In this document: positions 1 to 12,800 of the stretch, in pieces
Layout: every line of letters begins with the position of its first letter
How positions within the stretch are numbered: the first letter of the stretch is position 1
NCBI GenBank assembly: GCA_033964015.1
Contig: CM066917.1
Span: 26,505,951-26,569,950, forward strand
Length of the DNA: 64,000 nucleotides
Origin: Scolanthus callimorphus
Taxonomy: Eukaryota; Cnidaria; Anthozoa; Actiniaria; Edwardsiidae
Reading direction: 5' to 3'
Notes under the pieces: generated by a model
Told to the model about the DNA's origin: nothing
Seen by the model: only the letters and a program-made list of their open reading frames with translations
Databases searched by the model: none
Translations under genes and position numbers: made by a program

Positions 1-144
1 CTCCCCTCCCCTCCCCCCGCTGCGAATGTCCACCCTCTGTCCCTAAGTTTGTTCCTCCTTCCTTCACTCTATCTGTCTGATTATCTGTCTGACCTGTCCT
101 TCCATCCATCTTTCCTACTCCAAGCTGGCCCTGTTGATATTTAC

Positions 145-3100
145 CTTTGGTTTTATTCTTGCTAACCAGCTGATAAAGTACAGGGCTTTCATTCTAGTAT
201 TGTCACCATAACTTTTGTTCATGGCCAGCTACAACAACAAAAAAACAGGGAAGAAACAATTAATTTACTAAAGTATAGATTTCACAGAGCTCTTTGTTAC
301 ATGTAAGTCCCAATTTGCAACTGGTAGAATAAATTTGGTTGCAGAAAGAGACGTTCTAGTCACATAGTTAGAGGCAAACCTTGAAAATAGTTCACAAAAT
401 GAAGATTATTCCTTAACGTCCTTGGTAACAACAAATCGCAACATAATATTGCGGTGATCGGGTCCTCGCCCAACATCCAATACTTTATTACTCCGATACA
501 AAATTCTACATGGCATATGTATCATGATATAATGTATTATATGTATTATGAAATAATACTGTTAAAGGGGCACTCGCACGCTATTTTATGTCCACAGTGG
601 ACATAAAATAAGTAAAATTGTAACCATAAAAACACATGTACAATTGCCCGTAGTAATCAAAATAATCCTCCAGATTAATAGAAAAACCTTTCAAGTGTTA
701 GACAAGTGCAATTCTAGGTTGTTTTGACCTGTTCTCGAGCGGATGGAATTGGATTGCGATCGGAGCTATTTTCTTGTCAGAGATGTGACCAGCAGGCGTG
801 CGAGAGCCCCTTTAAGCATTCAGCATTAATGTCAACACGTGACTGTTGGAATTAAATTAAAATTAAACTGAATGTATACAAAGCAAGAACCCACAATGGC
901 GGGAAACTGAACAACAGCCATATATAAACAACTCACTCATTAGCATATATTACCATATCAATACACTAAGGTCCAGGCCCTTTCATCCATAAAGGAAACC
1001 ATTTCTCTTTTCGTTACCTATTCATTGCATTCATAGTTCACTAAAAGAGAAATTCAATTCATCCAGTAGATGCAATAAGGAGAAGTATTGATCATACTGG
1101 AAATAAACTACGCGATCACACAATGTTTTGACCGAAACCTTTGGCCTTCATCAGGTTGAACCATTGTGTGATCGCGTAGTTTATTTCCAGTAATAGTTCA
1201 CAAAACTAGGGAATATTTTGCAAATAATGAAAAATTTTGGTTGCTTAAATACAGTCACAATTTCTAGCCCTGTTTCATATCCCAAAATTCCATCCTGCAT
1301 GCTCCCTTTACACTAAAAATGCACAAGGACTACAGGGACGTCACAGTGTATTACAGTATTCCTAAAAAAAATGTTACCATGTGTAAGCAAATATCACTGG
1401 CCACCATTTATCTTTTACATGTAACAATACTGAATTTGCCCACTTGCCTTTAGTGAAAATTCTACCAGCATGACCAGATGAGGAGTAACAATACTGACTT
1501 CTGACTCAACCAGTTCATCAAATATCTCCATGGCTTCACAAGCTTTATCCTAGGTACAGATAATAAAGATACAGGGACATTTAAAAGTTACAGGTAAATG
1601 GTTCTATGCATATGTATTGATGCTTACTAGAAGAAAGGGTCTTCTCCTCATTGCGAGGGAACTCAAACCAGTCAAAAGTACAGGACTACTAGACAAGGTG
1701 AGGTCAGAGGACTTAACAGGCTGTCTTATGTCCCACTGGGTGAAGAGGAAAGTATGTAAGTATTGGCTGTTGTAAATCACTGCCAGGCAGCTTACAATCA
1801 TGAGGCCTGTCACAGTTTATATAGTGCCTCCAAGGGCAAGGCCATTGCACTTCCACCTTGAAACAGGGGTACATGTAGAAGGGAAGAATTAAATTTAACC
1901 TACAATATGAAGCAGTTCTCAGACCACGACTTATTATAAAGCAACTAACTACATTACCTCATCAGTGAACAATAACCCATTGATAACTGTCACAACTTTT
2001 GGGATGAGTGGCCTTGTCAGAGCGACTTCATCTGAGCCTATATATTCCACAAGACTCATTAAAGCCCTACAAAGAAATATAATAGATCAAAAAGTGTAGT
2101 AAAAAAATCTAATGGGATGATGGGTATGCTTTATCTTTCAGGGCATAATAACAATACAATTTCCAAACAAACCACTACCTTGGAGGTACATCTCCTTCAT
2201 GGTGTGGGGATTTGATTTTTTTCTGGGATCATGTTATTCTCAATCCCAATTTTCATTCTGTTTTCAGTCTTCCACTTGTTAAGAGAAACCATAGTAACAT
2301 GTGTAACATACTTGATAGTATAGAATGGCACCAGCTGACTTCCTTGATCTTCCAGAGTAGTTGAAAACAAAGTGAGGAGTGATGGAAAATGTGGACGCAA
2401 CTGTGGAAACAAAGCCAAATAACAATTTAATTTGACTACAAAATGTTCGGTCAGCCATTATATCCAACAATATTTTAGTTGATTTAATTAATTAGTCAGT
2501 GCAGAGTTTTCAAAATTACGAAAAGCGTAGTAAACAATACTATAATTAAACAATAGACATCAACTAACCTGCTCTCCAACAGACTCTGTTACTGAGCTCA
2601 GCACAAACATCCCCATCTGGGTGGTAAGTAAGAAGCAGAAGTTGATTATCATACATGATCATTTTTAGCATTGAAAGTGAAATAACACTCCCACAAACAC
2701 AAGGGGCATTGTGTGGTTCAAGAAAACATCCATCCCCCAGAGAGGGCACTCCCTTATATTTACTATACGGGTATGTGCCGCTGTGGAGGGTAGGGTTTTC
2801 AGACCGCCCACTTCCAGAACAGGCTCGTTCTATTTCCTCTAGATCAGTTTCCCTAAAATCAACATTTTTTCTCTTGGATAGAGTATTTTCTTCAATTACC
2901 TCTCTAGACCAGCTGGCCTTGCTATGAAAACGTTCCGAGATGACTGGCGAAGATGAATTTGAAATAAATAATGATAATCCCGCCAACACTGCCACTAGAA
3001 CAGGGTATATATTTTTGTGGATTTTCGCAAAATACTCTAGAACAGGGTGTCCAATTTAGATTTTTTCACTCTAGAACAGGGCCAGGTTCTCAGAGAGCCA

Positions 3101-4802
3101 GCGGCACATGCCTACCCTAAATTTCCGGGAGTGCCCCCCTCCCCCAGGCATCCCCCTCCCCTCACCAAAGGGATTGAAAATTCCAGAGGGGTGCAGGTGG
3201 GGTCAATTTATCTGATTTCTTCAATACAAATACTGTTATTTTCCTTTGGAAATTCCAGAGGGGTAGGGGGAGGGGGGTGGGAGATGGATATTTTCTGGAA
3301 CCACACATTTTGCAATTGCCATTGCTTACCTCTCTGTGAGCAGCCTCTGAACTTTTCATATATTCCTGTAAAAACTGCAACAGCTCTGGCCACTGCCCCA
3401 CAGGCAGTTCATGCTTGGCCATCACACTCACAACCTGGCCTGTCGAGTGCCGCACCAGTGGGATAGGCTCATTTGTTAACACCTGCAGTAAGGACTGCTT
3501 TAACAACTGATGGACCTCGGGTGTTAACTTGGTCCAATGTTTAGTTAGTCTTCTCCTCAAAAGAACAGCAGCATACTGCCGAACCTGAAAGGCAGTGTGT
3601 TTATCAATAAATAAAGGGGGGAAAGAACAAGTACAGCAGTTGTAACATTAAAAAATGGGGGGCTTGGAAAAAAGCCTCACATTAACATGGGGGCTTGGAA
3701 AAGAAATACTCATAGTGAAGTGGGGGGGGGGGGGGGGGCTTTAAAACATTTTCGGCTGAGTAATCAGAATATTCCCTTCCCCCCTCCACCTCTGTATATA
3801 ATTCCCCTCCCCCCCCTCTGTATATTAAATGAACATTCCCTTATTTGATGTCTAGTGCAGGTGGATAACAAATTTGTCGATAAATCAATAAAGTTAATAA
3901 ATCAGGTGCACATAATAGTAATAATTCATAATATTAATTAAATGCCCCCTAATACATATTTCACAACTTCTCTAGGATACAACTCGAGTTGAGCATGGTG
4001 TTTATCAATAAATCATGTAATGTATTTATACAGGATAATATTTTAAATGGAGATTGTTTTCAGTCATTTAATGCTCCGGTAATTTTACATAGGCCGGTAA
4101 ATGTAAAATAAAATATACGCAAGAAAAAACTCATTTGACGTTTCATTGGTATGACTATAAGTAAGTAATGAAACAAATAAAATATTATTAACTTATATTT
4201 TGCTTTTTTCAATATTCATAGTCGAAAATTGAATCCTTTCAAATGAACATCGGGTGAATCTGAAAGAGAACACATATGGCTTGGGTTTCTTTGGTGGTTT
4301 CCCAAAATACAAAATTCATTACTAGATAAATTAATTTATCTGCTCGATAAAAATGATAAATATTTAGTTGTATGCACTCAAAAGTCAAATAGTCAAGAAG
4401 ATTTTGACGATAAGAGAAATCCACCTTCAATTTGCGGCTGGGTCGGGAAGACTGACGCCTATAACCTTAATACCATTTTACCGCATTTGATGAAGGTTGA
4501 AATATAACAGAGAATCTCAGTAGGCTGAAACGGGACAATCGATCAAAATAAGTAAGCATAACGGTAAATGATGTACCTGCGGATTTTGGGAAGTGCTCAG
4601 CACCGAAATAAGAGCGGGGACTAGTGCAGGATTTTTGAATGCCTCTTTCAGCTCAGCAGTCGCCTGAAAAATAAAATTAAAAATGTGCTATCAGAGGCGA
4701 GGAAGAACTTCGCTACATGTAAAACTTTGAACATTGTACCTGCTGAATCACTGTATTATCGGGAACTAGAAGTTTCTGCAGAATTTGCTCGAGTTCCGCC
4801 AT
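145..4802 (-). CDS. IPO4: Importin-4, N-terminal part (8 exons, gene continues beyond left edge)
   Basis: Importin-beta family nuclear transport receptor; in animals importin-4 carries histone and ribosomal-protein cargo through the nuclear pore in a Ran-GTP dependent way. Exons, in gene order: 4740-4802, 4577-4663, 3330-3584, 2569-2616, 2312-2400, 1958-2066, 1448-1549, 145-228. Together they give 279 codons in one frame. The protein starts MAELEQILQKLL and reads through the typical N-terminal HEAT-repeat/IBN segment (VRQYAAVLLRRRLTKHW, then GQWPELLQFLQEYM), which lines up with vertebrate importin-4, as do DKACEAMEIFDELVESEV and LVRHSTGQVVSVMAKHEL. The start is chosen because the ATG at 4802 lies in an ATGGCGGAA context and matches the family N-terminus. 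Introns are GT-AG except intron 7, whose donor is GC (1446-1447). About three quarters of the protein lies outside the window. The identity rests on remembered family sequence, not a search; other importin-beta members are less likely. Confidence 0.9.
1096..1191. repeat. Hairpin element with 30-bp perfect inverted arms (importin-4 intron 7)
   Basis: The arms 1096-1125 and 1162-1191 are exact reverse complements (ACTGGAAATAAACTACGCGA and onward) separated by 36 bases that contain CTTCATCAGG. It lies inside an importin-4 intron. No clear target-site duplication was found. It has the look of a short MITE or snapback element. Confidence 0.75.
1446..1447 (-). other. GC 5' splice site of importin-4 intron 7
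   Basis: Exon 7 of the importin-4 gene (1448-1549) ends AAAG and is followed on the minus strand by GCAAGTG, a strong match to the donor consensus except that T is replaced by C. No GT in phase lies nearby, and exon 8 (145-228) joins in phase 0 with an ordinary AG acceptor. GC-AG introns are a known minor class handled by the major spliceosome. Confidence 0.7.
2640..3320. repeat. Importin-4 intron 3 filled with repeat-like sequence
   Basis: The intron between the exons at 3330-3584 and 2569-2616 holds three copies of TCTAGAACAGGG (near 2994, 3036 and 3069), a C-rich stretch (3136-3170), and two related segments around TTCCAGAGGGGT (3182 and 3251). A 143-codon open frame on the minus strand crosses it, but it has no recognisable domain and overlaps an importin exon in another frame. 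It is most likely old transposon sequence. Confidence 0.4.
3721..3835. repeat. Poly-G run and C-rich tract
   Basis: A run of about 20 G (3722-3740) is followed by two near-copies of CCCCTCC...TCTGTATAT (3778-3830). This is simple-sequence DNA in importin-4 intron 2. Run lengths in such tracts are often unreliable in assemblies. Confidence 0.6.
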
Positions 4803-5705
4803 TTTGTTTTCTCTTTGGCGCTCTTTTTAGAACCCAGGCTATCGCAGCCTTCGCTACACGTGCTGTGTTCGAACCGGAAGTAAATTAGATCAGAACTGTC
4901 AAAGTGGATCCTTACCACTTCCGGCTCCGGCCAGTGGGCTCCGGCCAGAGTCGTCGAAGACTAGTCACGGATCTATTTCCTGCGTGGGTCTCATTGTTGT
5001 CTCACATAAATCACTGGTTTCTGCAAAGCTTTCCATCTGTCCAGAGAAACGATCGAGAGACAAAAAATAAATTGACCTCTTGACTCGGGCAGAGGTTGCC
5101 CACTTAGGGAAGAGGTCAAAACACTTGTACTCGACTGGTAGCCATTTTTTCCCTCTCGCTGCGAGGAAAGCGTTGGAGCATTCACCTTTTTGATATCTAG
5201 AGACTCGCAGTTCCTAACTACTAGGCTCTGGTATTTCCCTGAACAACAGTTACCAAGCGAAACAAACGGAAAATTCCGTGCAAAATTTTGAGACCGGAAC
5301 GGCCATCAATTGAACCTATCCCACAAATTCTAGCGCACCATCAAACTTATCATCCAGAAGCTCACGAGCTTCTGACTTATCCCACAGCGTTTTGCGCACC
5401 CTCAAACCCTATCCCATAACTCTTTGCCTACCCAGAACAAGAGTGAATTTCTCTCGAGCGGGATTGTTGAAATACATACATATACATACATTGGCCCCTG
5501 TTTGTCAGCACCCAAAATCTGGAAGCCACGCGACCAGACCGATTCCAGGGTCCTTTTCCTATTTCCCCAGGGGGGAGGAGAGGGGAGGACCCTGGCGCGC
5601 GAGGATGAAAGCCAACATGATCTCGAAAATTCAAAATTACGATTATCGTCATTTTGGTGACGTTTATTTGACATGCGCAAGTGTCCCACATGGCTGTACG
5701 TTGCA

Positions 5706-5924
5706 CATTCTCGTACCCAGAGCTCCCCAGCTCGTCTGCTCGCAGGGGAGGCTCTGGTGACATCCATTTGAGGACCTTTGCTGATTGGCTGGTTTTGAAC
5801 GTTGGTCATGCGCAGAAAGATCTTTCTCCCAACGGCTCTGTATCAAATCTCGCGCATGCGTCAGTGGCTGTCACCAGAGCCTCCCCCGCGAGGAGACGAG
5901 CAGGGGAGCTCTGGGTAAGAGAAA
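5706..5924 (+). mobile_element. 219-bp Mutator-like MITE, copy 1, with 10-bp target-site duplication
   Basis: The element has terminal inverted repeats of about 55 bp: its left end reads CATTCTCGTACCCAGAGCTCC and its right end is the reverse complement with few changes. It is flanked by identical 10-bp repeats GTACGTTGCA at 5696-5705 and 5925-5934. A second copy of exactly the same length lies at 56947-57165. Long TIRs with 9-11 bp duplications are the mark of Mutator-like (MULE) elements. It carries no transposase, so it is non-autonomous. Confidence 0.88.
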
Positions 5925-6501
5925 GTACGTTGCAGTAGTACACTTCTGTGTCTTGTGTGAAGTGCGCATGTTGCTACAGCACCAACGAGACAGCCACGAT
6001 GAAAACGCTACCGAATGTGAAGGTAAATAATGGCCTACACATTTGACAGCTTTCACAGAAGACCAGCAAATATCAAGCAATAAAGCAAAAAAAAAACAAT
6101 ATACTGTTTTATTGAATATTATGTATGCTCGCTATGTATTGATAAATAGTCTATTTAACATGCAATCTAATAAATAGTTGTTTAAATCACAAGGAGCATT
6201 TTAACATGCTCTCAAGCAGTAATCCATCAAATATAATTACAACATACTAATTTAAAACTCCCACGCCATTTTGGAATTGATTAAATATACATTTTGTCAA
6301 AAATGGAATCAATAAAACTCTTTTCTTCTTCAAATTTTCCAAAACATGTTTTTCAAATTATTGTCTTGTGAGCTTACAGCGCTCGCAAAACAGACGATAA
6401 CTTGGAGTATTGAAGCCCCACCCCTTCTCGCCGTTTTTTTCCAGACACCCCAGGTGAAGCATCGCGCGCGTTGACGAATCTTTTATTGCTCTGCAGCTTC
6501 C

Positions 6502-6761
6502 TAGTCTGTCTACAGGCTATCTTTGTTTCTGGTGAAGTTTTCGTTTTCTAAATGCTTTCTTTATTAGGCACGCGCGGACGGACGAGCACTTACACACGCG
6601 GTGGGCTTCCTGTGACAAGAGTGCGCACGTTGTTTTTGGTTGGAGGTTTTTTTTTTTTTACACAGGAACCCCACAAAAACACGAGAGTAGGCTGGAATCC
6701 CGGCAAGCCAATATTCCCGGCGTGTCTACACAAGAAACAAAGAGAGCCGTTGGAGAGGCTA
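6502..6761. mobile_element. MITE family B, copy 1
   Basis: This copy is related over its whole length to 13487-13778. The ends are inverted repeats: TAGTCTGTCTACAGGCTATC at the left and its diverged reverse complement at the right, both next to CTTTGTTTCTGGTG or its complement. It is rich in CG-containing words (GCGCGCAC, GCGCGTG). It lies just downstream of the NACHT-WD gene stop codon. No ORF of a transposase is visible. Confidence 0.7.
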
Positions 6762-6876
6762 TAAGTCTCCGCGTGCAGATTCACGAGCGAACGCGCCCAC
6801 ACCCTCGAAACGACGCGCTGTTTCTAACTAAATCACGACAGGCAAATTAAAATGCGGGTGAGATCGTCAGCTTGTG

Positions 6877-9800
6877 TTATGGTTCTTCATGGGGCGTCTT
6901 TGCCACATCATCTTCGAACTTGCCCTCGATGCCCTCAAACACGATGTCGAGCTCTGAAGCGACAAAATAGGCATGTACGTCAGTTAATGCTACACTTCTT
7001 AATCAGCGTCGCGCGCACAAACTAACCTGCGTACAGCTAGAACTTTTAGCTTACTGGGGTCAAATTGCACAGGCTAACACGAGGTCTCCAAGCATGAGTA
7101 ACGTGCCTAGGTCTGATTTCCCCTGGAGACCATGGAGATTCGAGGGTCGCTTTAAAAGCAATGGTAGGTCTGATTAACAGTGCGTCTTAATGCGGGAATC
7201 ACTTATGAATGCTGAAATGCAAAGTTTAAGGTTATAGGTTTTTCGTCGTCGTGGTTTTATGGGTGTGCTTTTGCTCGTTTTAGATGTTAACTTGGTCGTT
7301 TTCTGAAATGCAAAACACGGTACCATCATGTAACAACAACGACGTCTTACCGAGGCCGCCAAGAGCGCGCGATCCCTCCGTTGGACAAGTAGACGGGCTG
7401 CGATTTTGTCCCTGAAGCCTGAGGACCACTAACGGCAAGGGGCTGTCGTGGCCTAGTGCAATAACGTCCCCGTCATACAGAGGCTGGATCGTGGTGACCT
7501 GAAACAAATGGGTCCCAGTGACTGGAAAGTCTTCGAAGGCACTCTAAAAGGGAGTTCCCGATCATCCCCGTATATCCTTAGGGGAGTTCCCATTCATCCC
7601 CATATATTCGTAGGGAAAGTTCCCGATCATTCCCATATATTCATAGGTGGAGTTCCCAATCATCCCCACATATTCATATATTCTTAGGGGAAGTTCCCGA
7701 GCATTCCCGTATATTCTTAGGGGAAGTTCCCGAGCATTCCCGTATATTCTTAGGGGGAGTTCCCAATCATCCCCATATATTCGTATATTCTTAGGGGAAG
7801 TTCCCGAGCATTCCCGTATATTCTTAGGGGGGTTCCCGATCATCCCCGTATATTTAGGGGGAGTTCCCAATCATCCCCATATATTCTTAGGGGAAGTTCC
7901 CTATCATTCCCGTTTATTCTTAGGGGAAGTTCCCGAGCATTCCCGTATATTCTTAGGGGAAGTTCCCGAGCATTCCCGTATATTCTTAGGGGGAGTTCCC
8001 AATCATCCCCACATATTCGTATATTCTTAGGGGAAGTTCCCGAGCATTTCCGTATATTCTTAGGGGAAATTCCCGATCATCCGGGGCCGTATATTCATAG
8101 GGGGAGTTCCCAATCATTCCCATATATTCATAGGGGGAGTTCCCAATCATCTCCATATATTCATAGGGGGCGTTCCCGGAGACACAATAGTGTACCTTGT
8201 CAGCCGTAAAGCTGCACACTTGACGGCCTTCTTGCATATTCCACAGGATGACCGTCTTGTCGTCGCACGATATGAAGTACTGGCCGCCGGCACTTAACAC
8301 ATCCACACGGTAACCATAATGAATCGTGGGAAGAACAAACAAAGACGTACCTACATTGTAGAAGGTAACAAATATTTACATTGATTGATTGGTTTATTTA
8401 GCTTTCTTGTAGCCTTTGGGGACTAAATTACAAGGGATTCCTCGTATCTCAGGCCAGGATAGATGATTGCCATTGCCTTCTCTGGATAGATTAAAATCGC
8501 ATCTTATTTAACAACACAGTACAGTTTTCAGCCGTAGGCGATAATAACATAGTAGTGACATGGGTTAGTGTGTGACATGGGTTAGATGACGTGGTCGTGA
8601 AAATTTACTGGTCTGTAGCAGTTTCCAAGCGCAGGCATTCGGAAGCAAAAGCGCCCACGTCCTCGAGATGACGTCCTGTTTCTAAATCTCCCCATTGACG
8701 TGAGGATACGTGATGTTACGTGATGATACGTGATGATACGTGATGATACGTGATGTTACGTGATGATACGTGATGTCACGTGATGATACGTTAAGATACG
8801 TGATGATACGTGATGATACGTGATGTTACGTGATGATACGTGATGATACGTGATGATACGTGATGATACGTGAAGATACGTGATGTTACGTGATGATACG
8901 TGATGTTACGTGATGTTATGTGATGTTACGTGATGATACGTGATGATACTTGAAGATACGTGATGATACGTGATGATACGTGATGATACGTGGTGTTACG
9001 TGATGATACGTTAAGATATGTGATGATACGTGATGTTACGTGATGTTACGTGATGATACGTGATGATACGTGATGATACATGATGATACGTGATGATACG
9101 TGATGATGCGTGATGTTACGTGATGTTACGTGATGATACGTGATGATACGTGATGATACATGATGATACGTGATGATACGTGATGATGCGTGATGATACG
9201 TGATGTTACGTGATGATACGTGAGGATACGTGAAGATACGTGAAGATACGTGAAGATACGTGATGATACGTGATGATACCTGATGTTACGTGATGATACG
9301 TGATGATACATGATGTAACATGATGGTATGACTAGTTTTACGGGAAAAACTAGGTGGTCTGCGTCGGCGGAGACGTGAACATGAACAACAACAACCAAGG
9401 TTGAGATTTATGTTAAACGCCGTGGAAAAATGGTGTTTTGCTGACGTTTCGAGCGTTGATGTAACGTGATGATACATGTGACGTGATGATACATATTACG
9501 CGATGATAAGTGATGATACGTGATGTACGTAATGATACGTGATGATACATGTTACGTGATGACACGTGATGTTACATGATGATACGCGATGATACGCGAT
9601 GTTACGTGATGATACATGATGTTACGTGATAATACGTGATGATACGTGGTTACTAGCCATATGGGGGTTGCATTGTGGTCACGTGTACCGTGTACAACTA
9701 CGTGACGACCGCGTGGAAACACTGGCCACGTGGCAACCAACTTCAACAACAGACACGTGGAAGATAATTTCCCCTTGTGATAATCACGTGATAATTTAAA

Positions 9801-12800
9801 GCACCATGCGCGACCCTATCATTCTGACCACGTGCCATGCACGTGCCGTCTGCGTGGGAAACACGTACCGTTCACGTGATCCCAGATAACGATCTTAATG
9901 TCCTTGTGTGCGGTGATGGTTCTGGTGTTATTGACGGGCGTTAAGGAGTAGGTATCGGTGTCATCCTCATAACGAAGATCGTGAATAAGCTTCTCTGGAA
10001 AAGAAATAAGCAAAATGTTAGTGCCAATACACTTATCAGGTAACATCAATGAAGTAGACTCTCACAAAGTCCTTCGTCGTCGCGCGGTTTTGGCATGTCA
10101 TTTCGTCCCCCTCAGTTCGCTTCGCTCGCCGCTTCCAGTATCTTATGAGAGGTCAACTTGGAGCAAGTCCTGAATCAACAGGAAAGACAGACCCATCTGC
10201 ACACTGCCCGATGAAGGTATCAATGCGAATTCAATGCGAGACTGAGACTTGCTCCCGAGACGGTAAATTTAAATCAAGGTCTTCTGGGTAATTTTCAAAA
10301 TACCAAAAGGGCCTTCTGGCCAATCAACCGGAAGAAAACAAGATCGCCCGTACTCAAATGTTTGATCTAAGTAAAACTAAATCAATCAATCAATCAATCA
10401 ATCTAAATCTAAAGAGAAACTTTCCTTGAGTAATGCCCTCGATTAACCAAGGCCTGTATTAACCAAAACAACTTACTATACACCGAATCGAAATATGGGA
10501 CAAATTTGAATAACAATTGTTCTTGACTTTCTAGCTTCGCATTCATGAAAAAATGCTTTTGTGTTTTCCACGTGAACACAAGGCTAGTCAAGTCAAGAGC
10601 AACAGTTATTCAAATTTGCCGCCATATTTCGATTAGGTGGATTCACGTGATGGGCTCCTGTTTTTCAACTAATAATAGTCAGACAGTCGGACTACCTGTG
10701 GTGGGGCTACAACAGGTAACCCAACGTTTAAACCCAACAGAAGGAAATGAGACTTACTTTTGCTCACATCCCACACCATGGGATGTCGGATGTTGTCATT
10801 CTTCTGGTTTCGTCTAATGCCAAGTATAAATATGCTGCCATCAGGAGTGAACGACGCCAGGGTCAACACAAACCTCACATAACCCGGCCTTTCGACTTTG
10901 AATAACAACTCTCGCGTAATGACATCCCAAATAAATATCATCTCCAATGGCACGTCATTATGAGCCAGGACGGTTCCTTCTTCGTTTACTATGAAGGCCT
11001 GAATCTGATGCTTGGCACGCGGGCCTAGCATCTCGCTTGTTTGATCACCGGTCTCTATGGAGTACGTCACGAGTGACTTCTGGTCCTCAGAGTACGTGAG
11101 GATTTCAGTTCCGCTGTTAACGGTACAAAGTTCAGGCGTCCCCGCGTAGTTATACTCCGGGAGTTTCCTTTTAAGACGCATAAAACTTTCCATGTATTCA
11201 TATCCACAACGACCGCTCTATAGCCGACACGCAGGGCGGCCTTACGCGTGTTAATCACCTTCACATAGCTCGATGTTATGTTGGTGACCCTCCGCACGGG
11301 GAGGAACGTAGACATGTCCCACGTGGTGATCACGTGATTATCCATTCCTAGACGCCCCAGCGTGATAACGTGCCTAGGGTCCTCGGGGACAGGGTACACT
11401 TTCAGCAGGGTCTCGGGTTTGCCTGTCTGAGAATGGACGTCCTCACGAGAGAGGTCCCAAACTCGGATAATACTGTCCCCGCCTGAAGTAATTATAATGT
11501 CCCCCGAGGCCGCCAGCACCCTTGAAATATAGTTCGGATGTTTGAGCACCTCTTGTCGTTGGTCCGTTTCTAAATTTAGCACCACGACTTTTTCTCTTTT
11601 GGGAAAAGCTAAAACGTTCAACTCAGAGCTGATAGAGATATGACTCATCCAATCGTCAAGTTTGCCGCGAATACTTTTGATTTTAGTTCCACTTTCCAAA
11701 TCGAAAATATCAATCCTCATTTTCTTGGCAACAAATACTTCCTTCTCGTTCTTCAGCAGAATCTCCGTTAAATGTAGAAAATTTTCGTCGTCTTCTTGGT
11801 CAAAGACTTGGAAAGAATGCGTGATGGATTTTGAAGACAAGTTGACAACTTTCAAAAGTTTTCTTCCTCAGCTGAGTTACATACAACCATGTTTCCAAGG
11901 CCCGAGAAGACTGTGTTTTGTCCTGCCTCGCCAACGGGTTTGATGTCCGGGAAGTTAGCTTCTATTTCTCCTGTTAATATGTCCATGATCTTTAAACTCT
12001 TTTCACTGAAGAAAACAGCTTTTCGTTTGTTGTCGCCCATGAGGACAAGGGGTGGAGATGAGGTGAAGAACTTCACCGACACGCTTTGGAGAGACAAATA
12101 TTCAAAATTAGTGATCATTGTCAGGCGAATCACGAAAAATTCGACACCACCGCGAAAAAGCATAAAGGTGGTGTTACACGGGACAACTTGCAACAAAAAC
12201 TTTCCTCGCAACATTGTTGCGCGAAAAGTTTTTACCGTGTAACATGTGGCACAAGACAACTTTTCGCGCAACATTTCACTCGGCAACATGTTGCGAGTTT
12301 TTGACTTGGCTTCAAAAACTTGCAACACAAAATGACGAATATCTGAAATGTTGTCTCGTGTAACATGTGTCCAACAACTTTTCCGCGCAACATTTTTGTC
12401 TGGAAGCGAGGCAAGAATGAATTCGTCATCAGCTCGAGCTAAAAGTTGTTTTAACGGTCGTGTATCAGATGTTGTTGCGCTAAAAGTTGTCTCATGTAAC
12501 ATGCCCGTTGCCGAATGACTCGACGTCAGGAACTTTTCGCGCAACAATGTTGCGCGGAAAGTTTTTGTTGCGAGTTATCCCGTGTAACATCGCCTTAACG
12601 AATCAGATTAGCAGAGAATGTTTTCATGATGATATCTTGAAAATCTGAAAATGCTTCGATGCAGGATCGCAAAGATTTTCGCGGATTTATAAAGAGGCCT
12701 TGTCAACCAGTCCTTTGCTTTTGTTTTCATTCAATATTAGAAGACGAATTATGTGTAGAAATCTCTTAATCTAAAAACATAGTTTTATACTTGATTTACC

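Larger units (their letters stand above)
4803..6876. other. Intergenic region between importin-4 start and NACHT-WD gene end
   Basis: This 2.07-kb gap carries the importin-4 promoter side at 4803-4990 and the 3' flank of the NACHT-WD gene below 6877. I see no protein gene: the open frames at 5402-5809 lie over repeat sequence. It contains two short transposons (5706-5924 and 6502-6761) and a half copy of a repeat also found at 28821-28906 (5546-5605, CCCTGGCGCGCGAGGATGAA). Confidence 0.5.

Noticed and set aside
2564..2995. 143-codon minus-strand open frame
   Set aside because: It overlaps importin-4 exon 4 in another frame, begins in intronic repeat sequence and shows no domain.
5402..5809. 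Overlapping open frames of 111-135 codons on both strands
   Set aside because: They run into MITE sequence (5706-5924) and a repeat also present at 28821-28906; the frames differ between copies.
7562..8030. Open frames on both strands with repeats such as GNARELPLRIY
   Set aside because: They are translations of the 33-bp minisatellite in an intron, not a separate gene.
8697..9330. Regular array that might suggest CRISPR
   Set aside because: Units are 10 bp, adjoin without spacers and lie in an animal intron; it is a simple satellite.
9126..9749. Minus-strand open frames rich in YHHVSSRI
   Set aside because: Translation of the decamer satellite.
11158..11866. Programmed ribosomal frameshifting in the NACHT-WD gene
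   Set aside because: Several separate sites with no shared slippery heptamer or downstream structure, and similar losses in the cadherin gene and a dead retrotransposon; sequence error is simpler.
11852..12547. 231-codon minus-strand open frame taken as one coding exon
   Set aside because: Above 12083 it is intron and MITE sequence; the coding part starts at the acceptor next to 12083.
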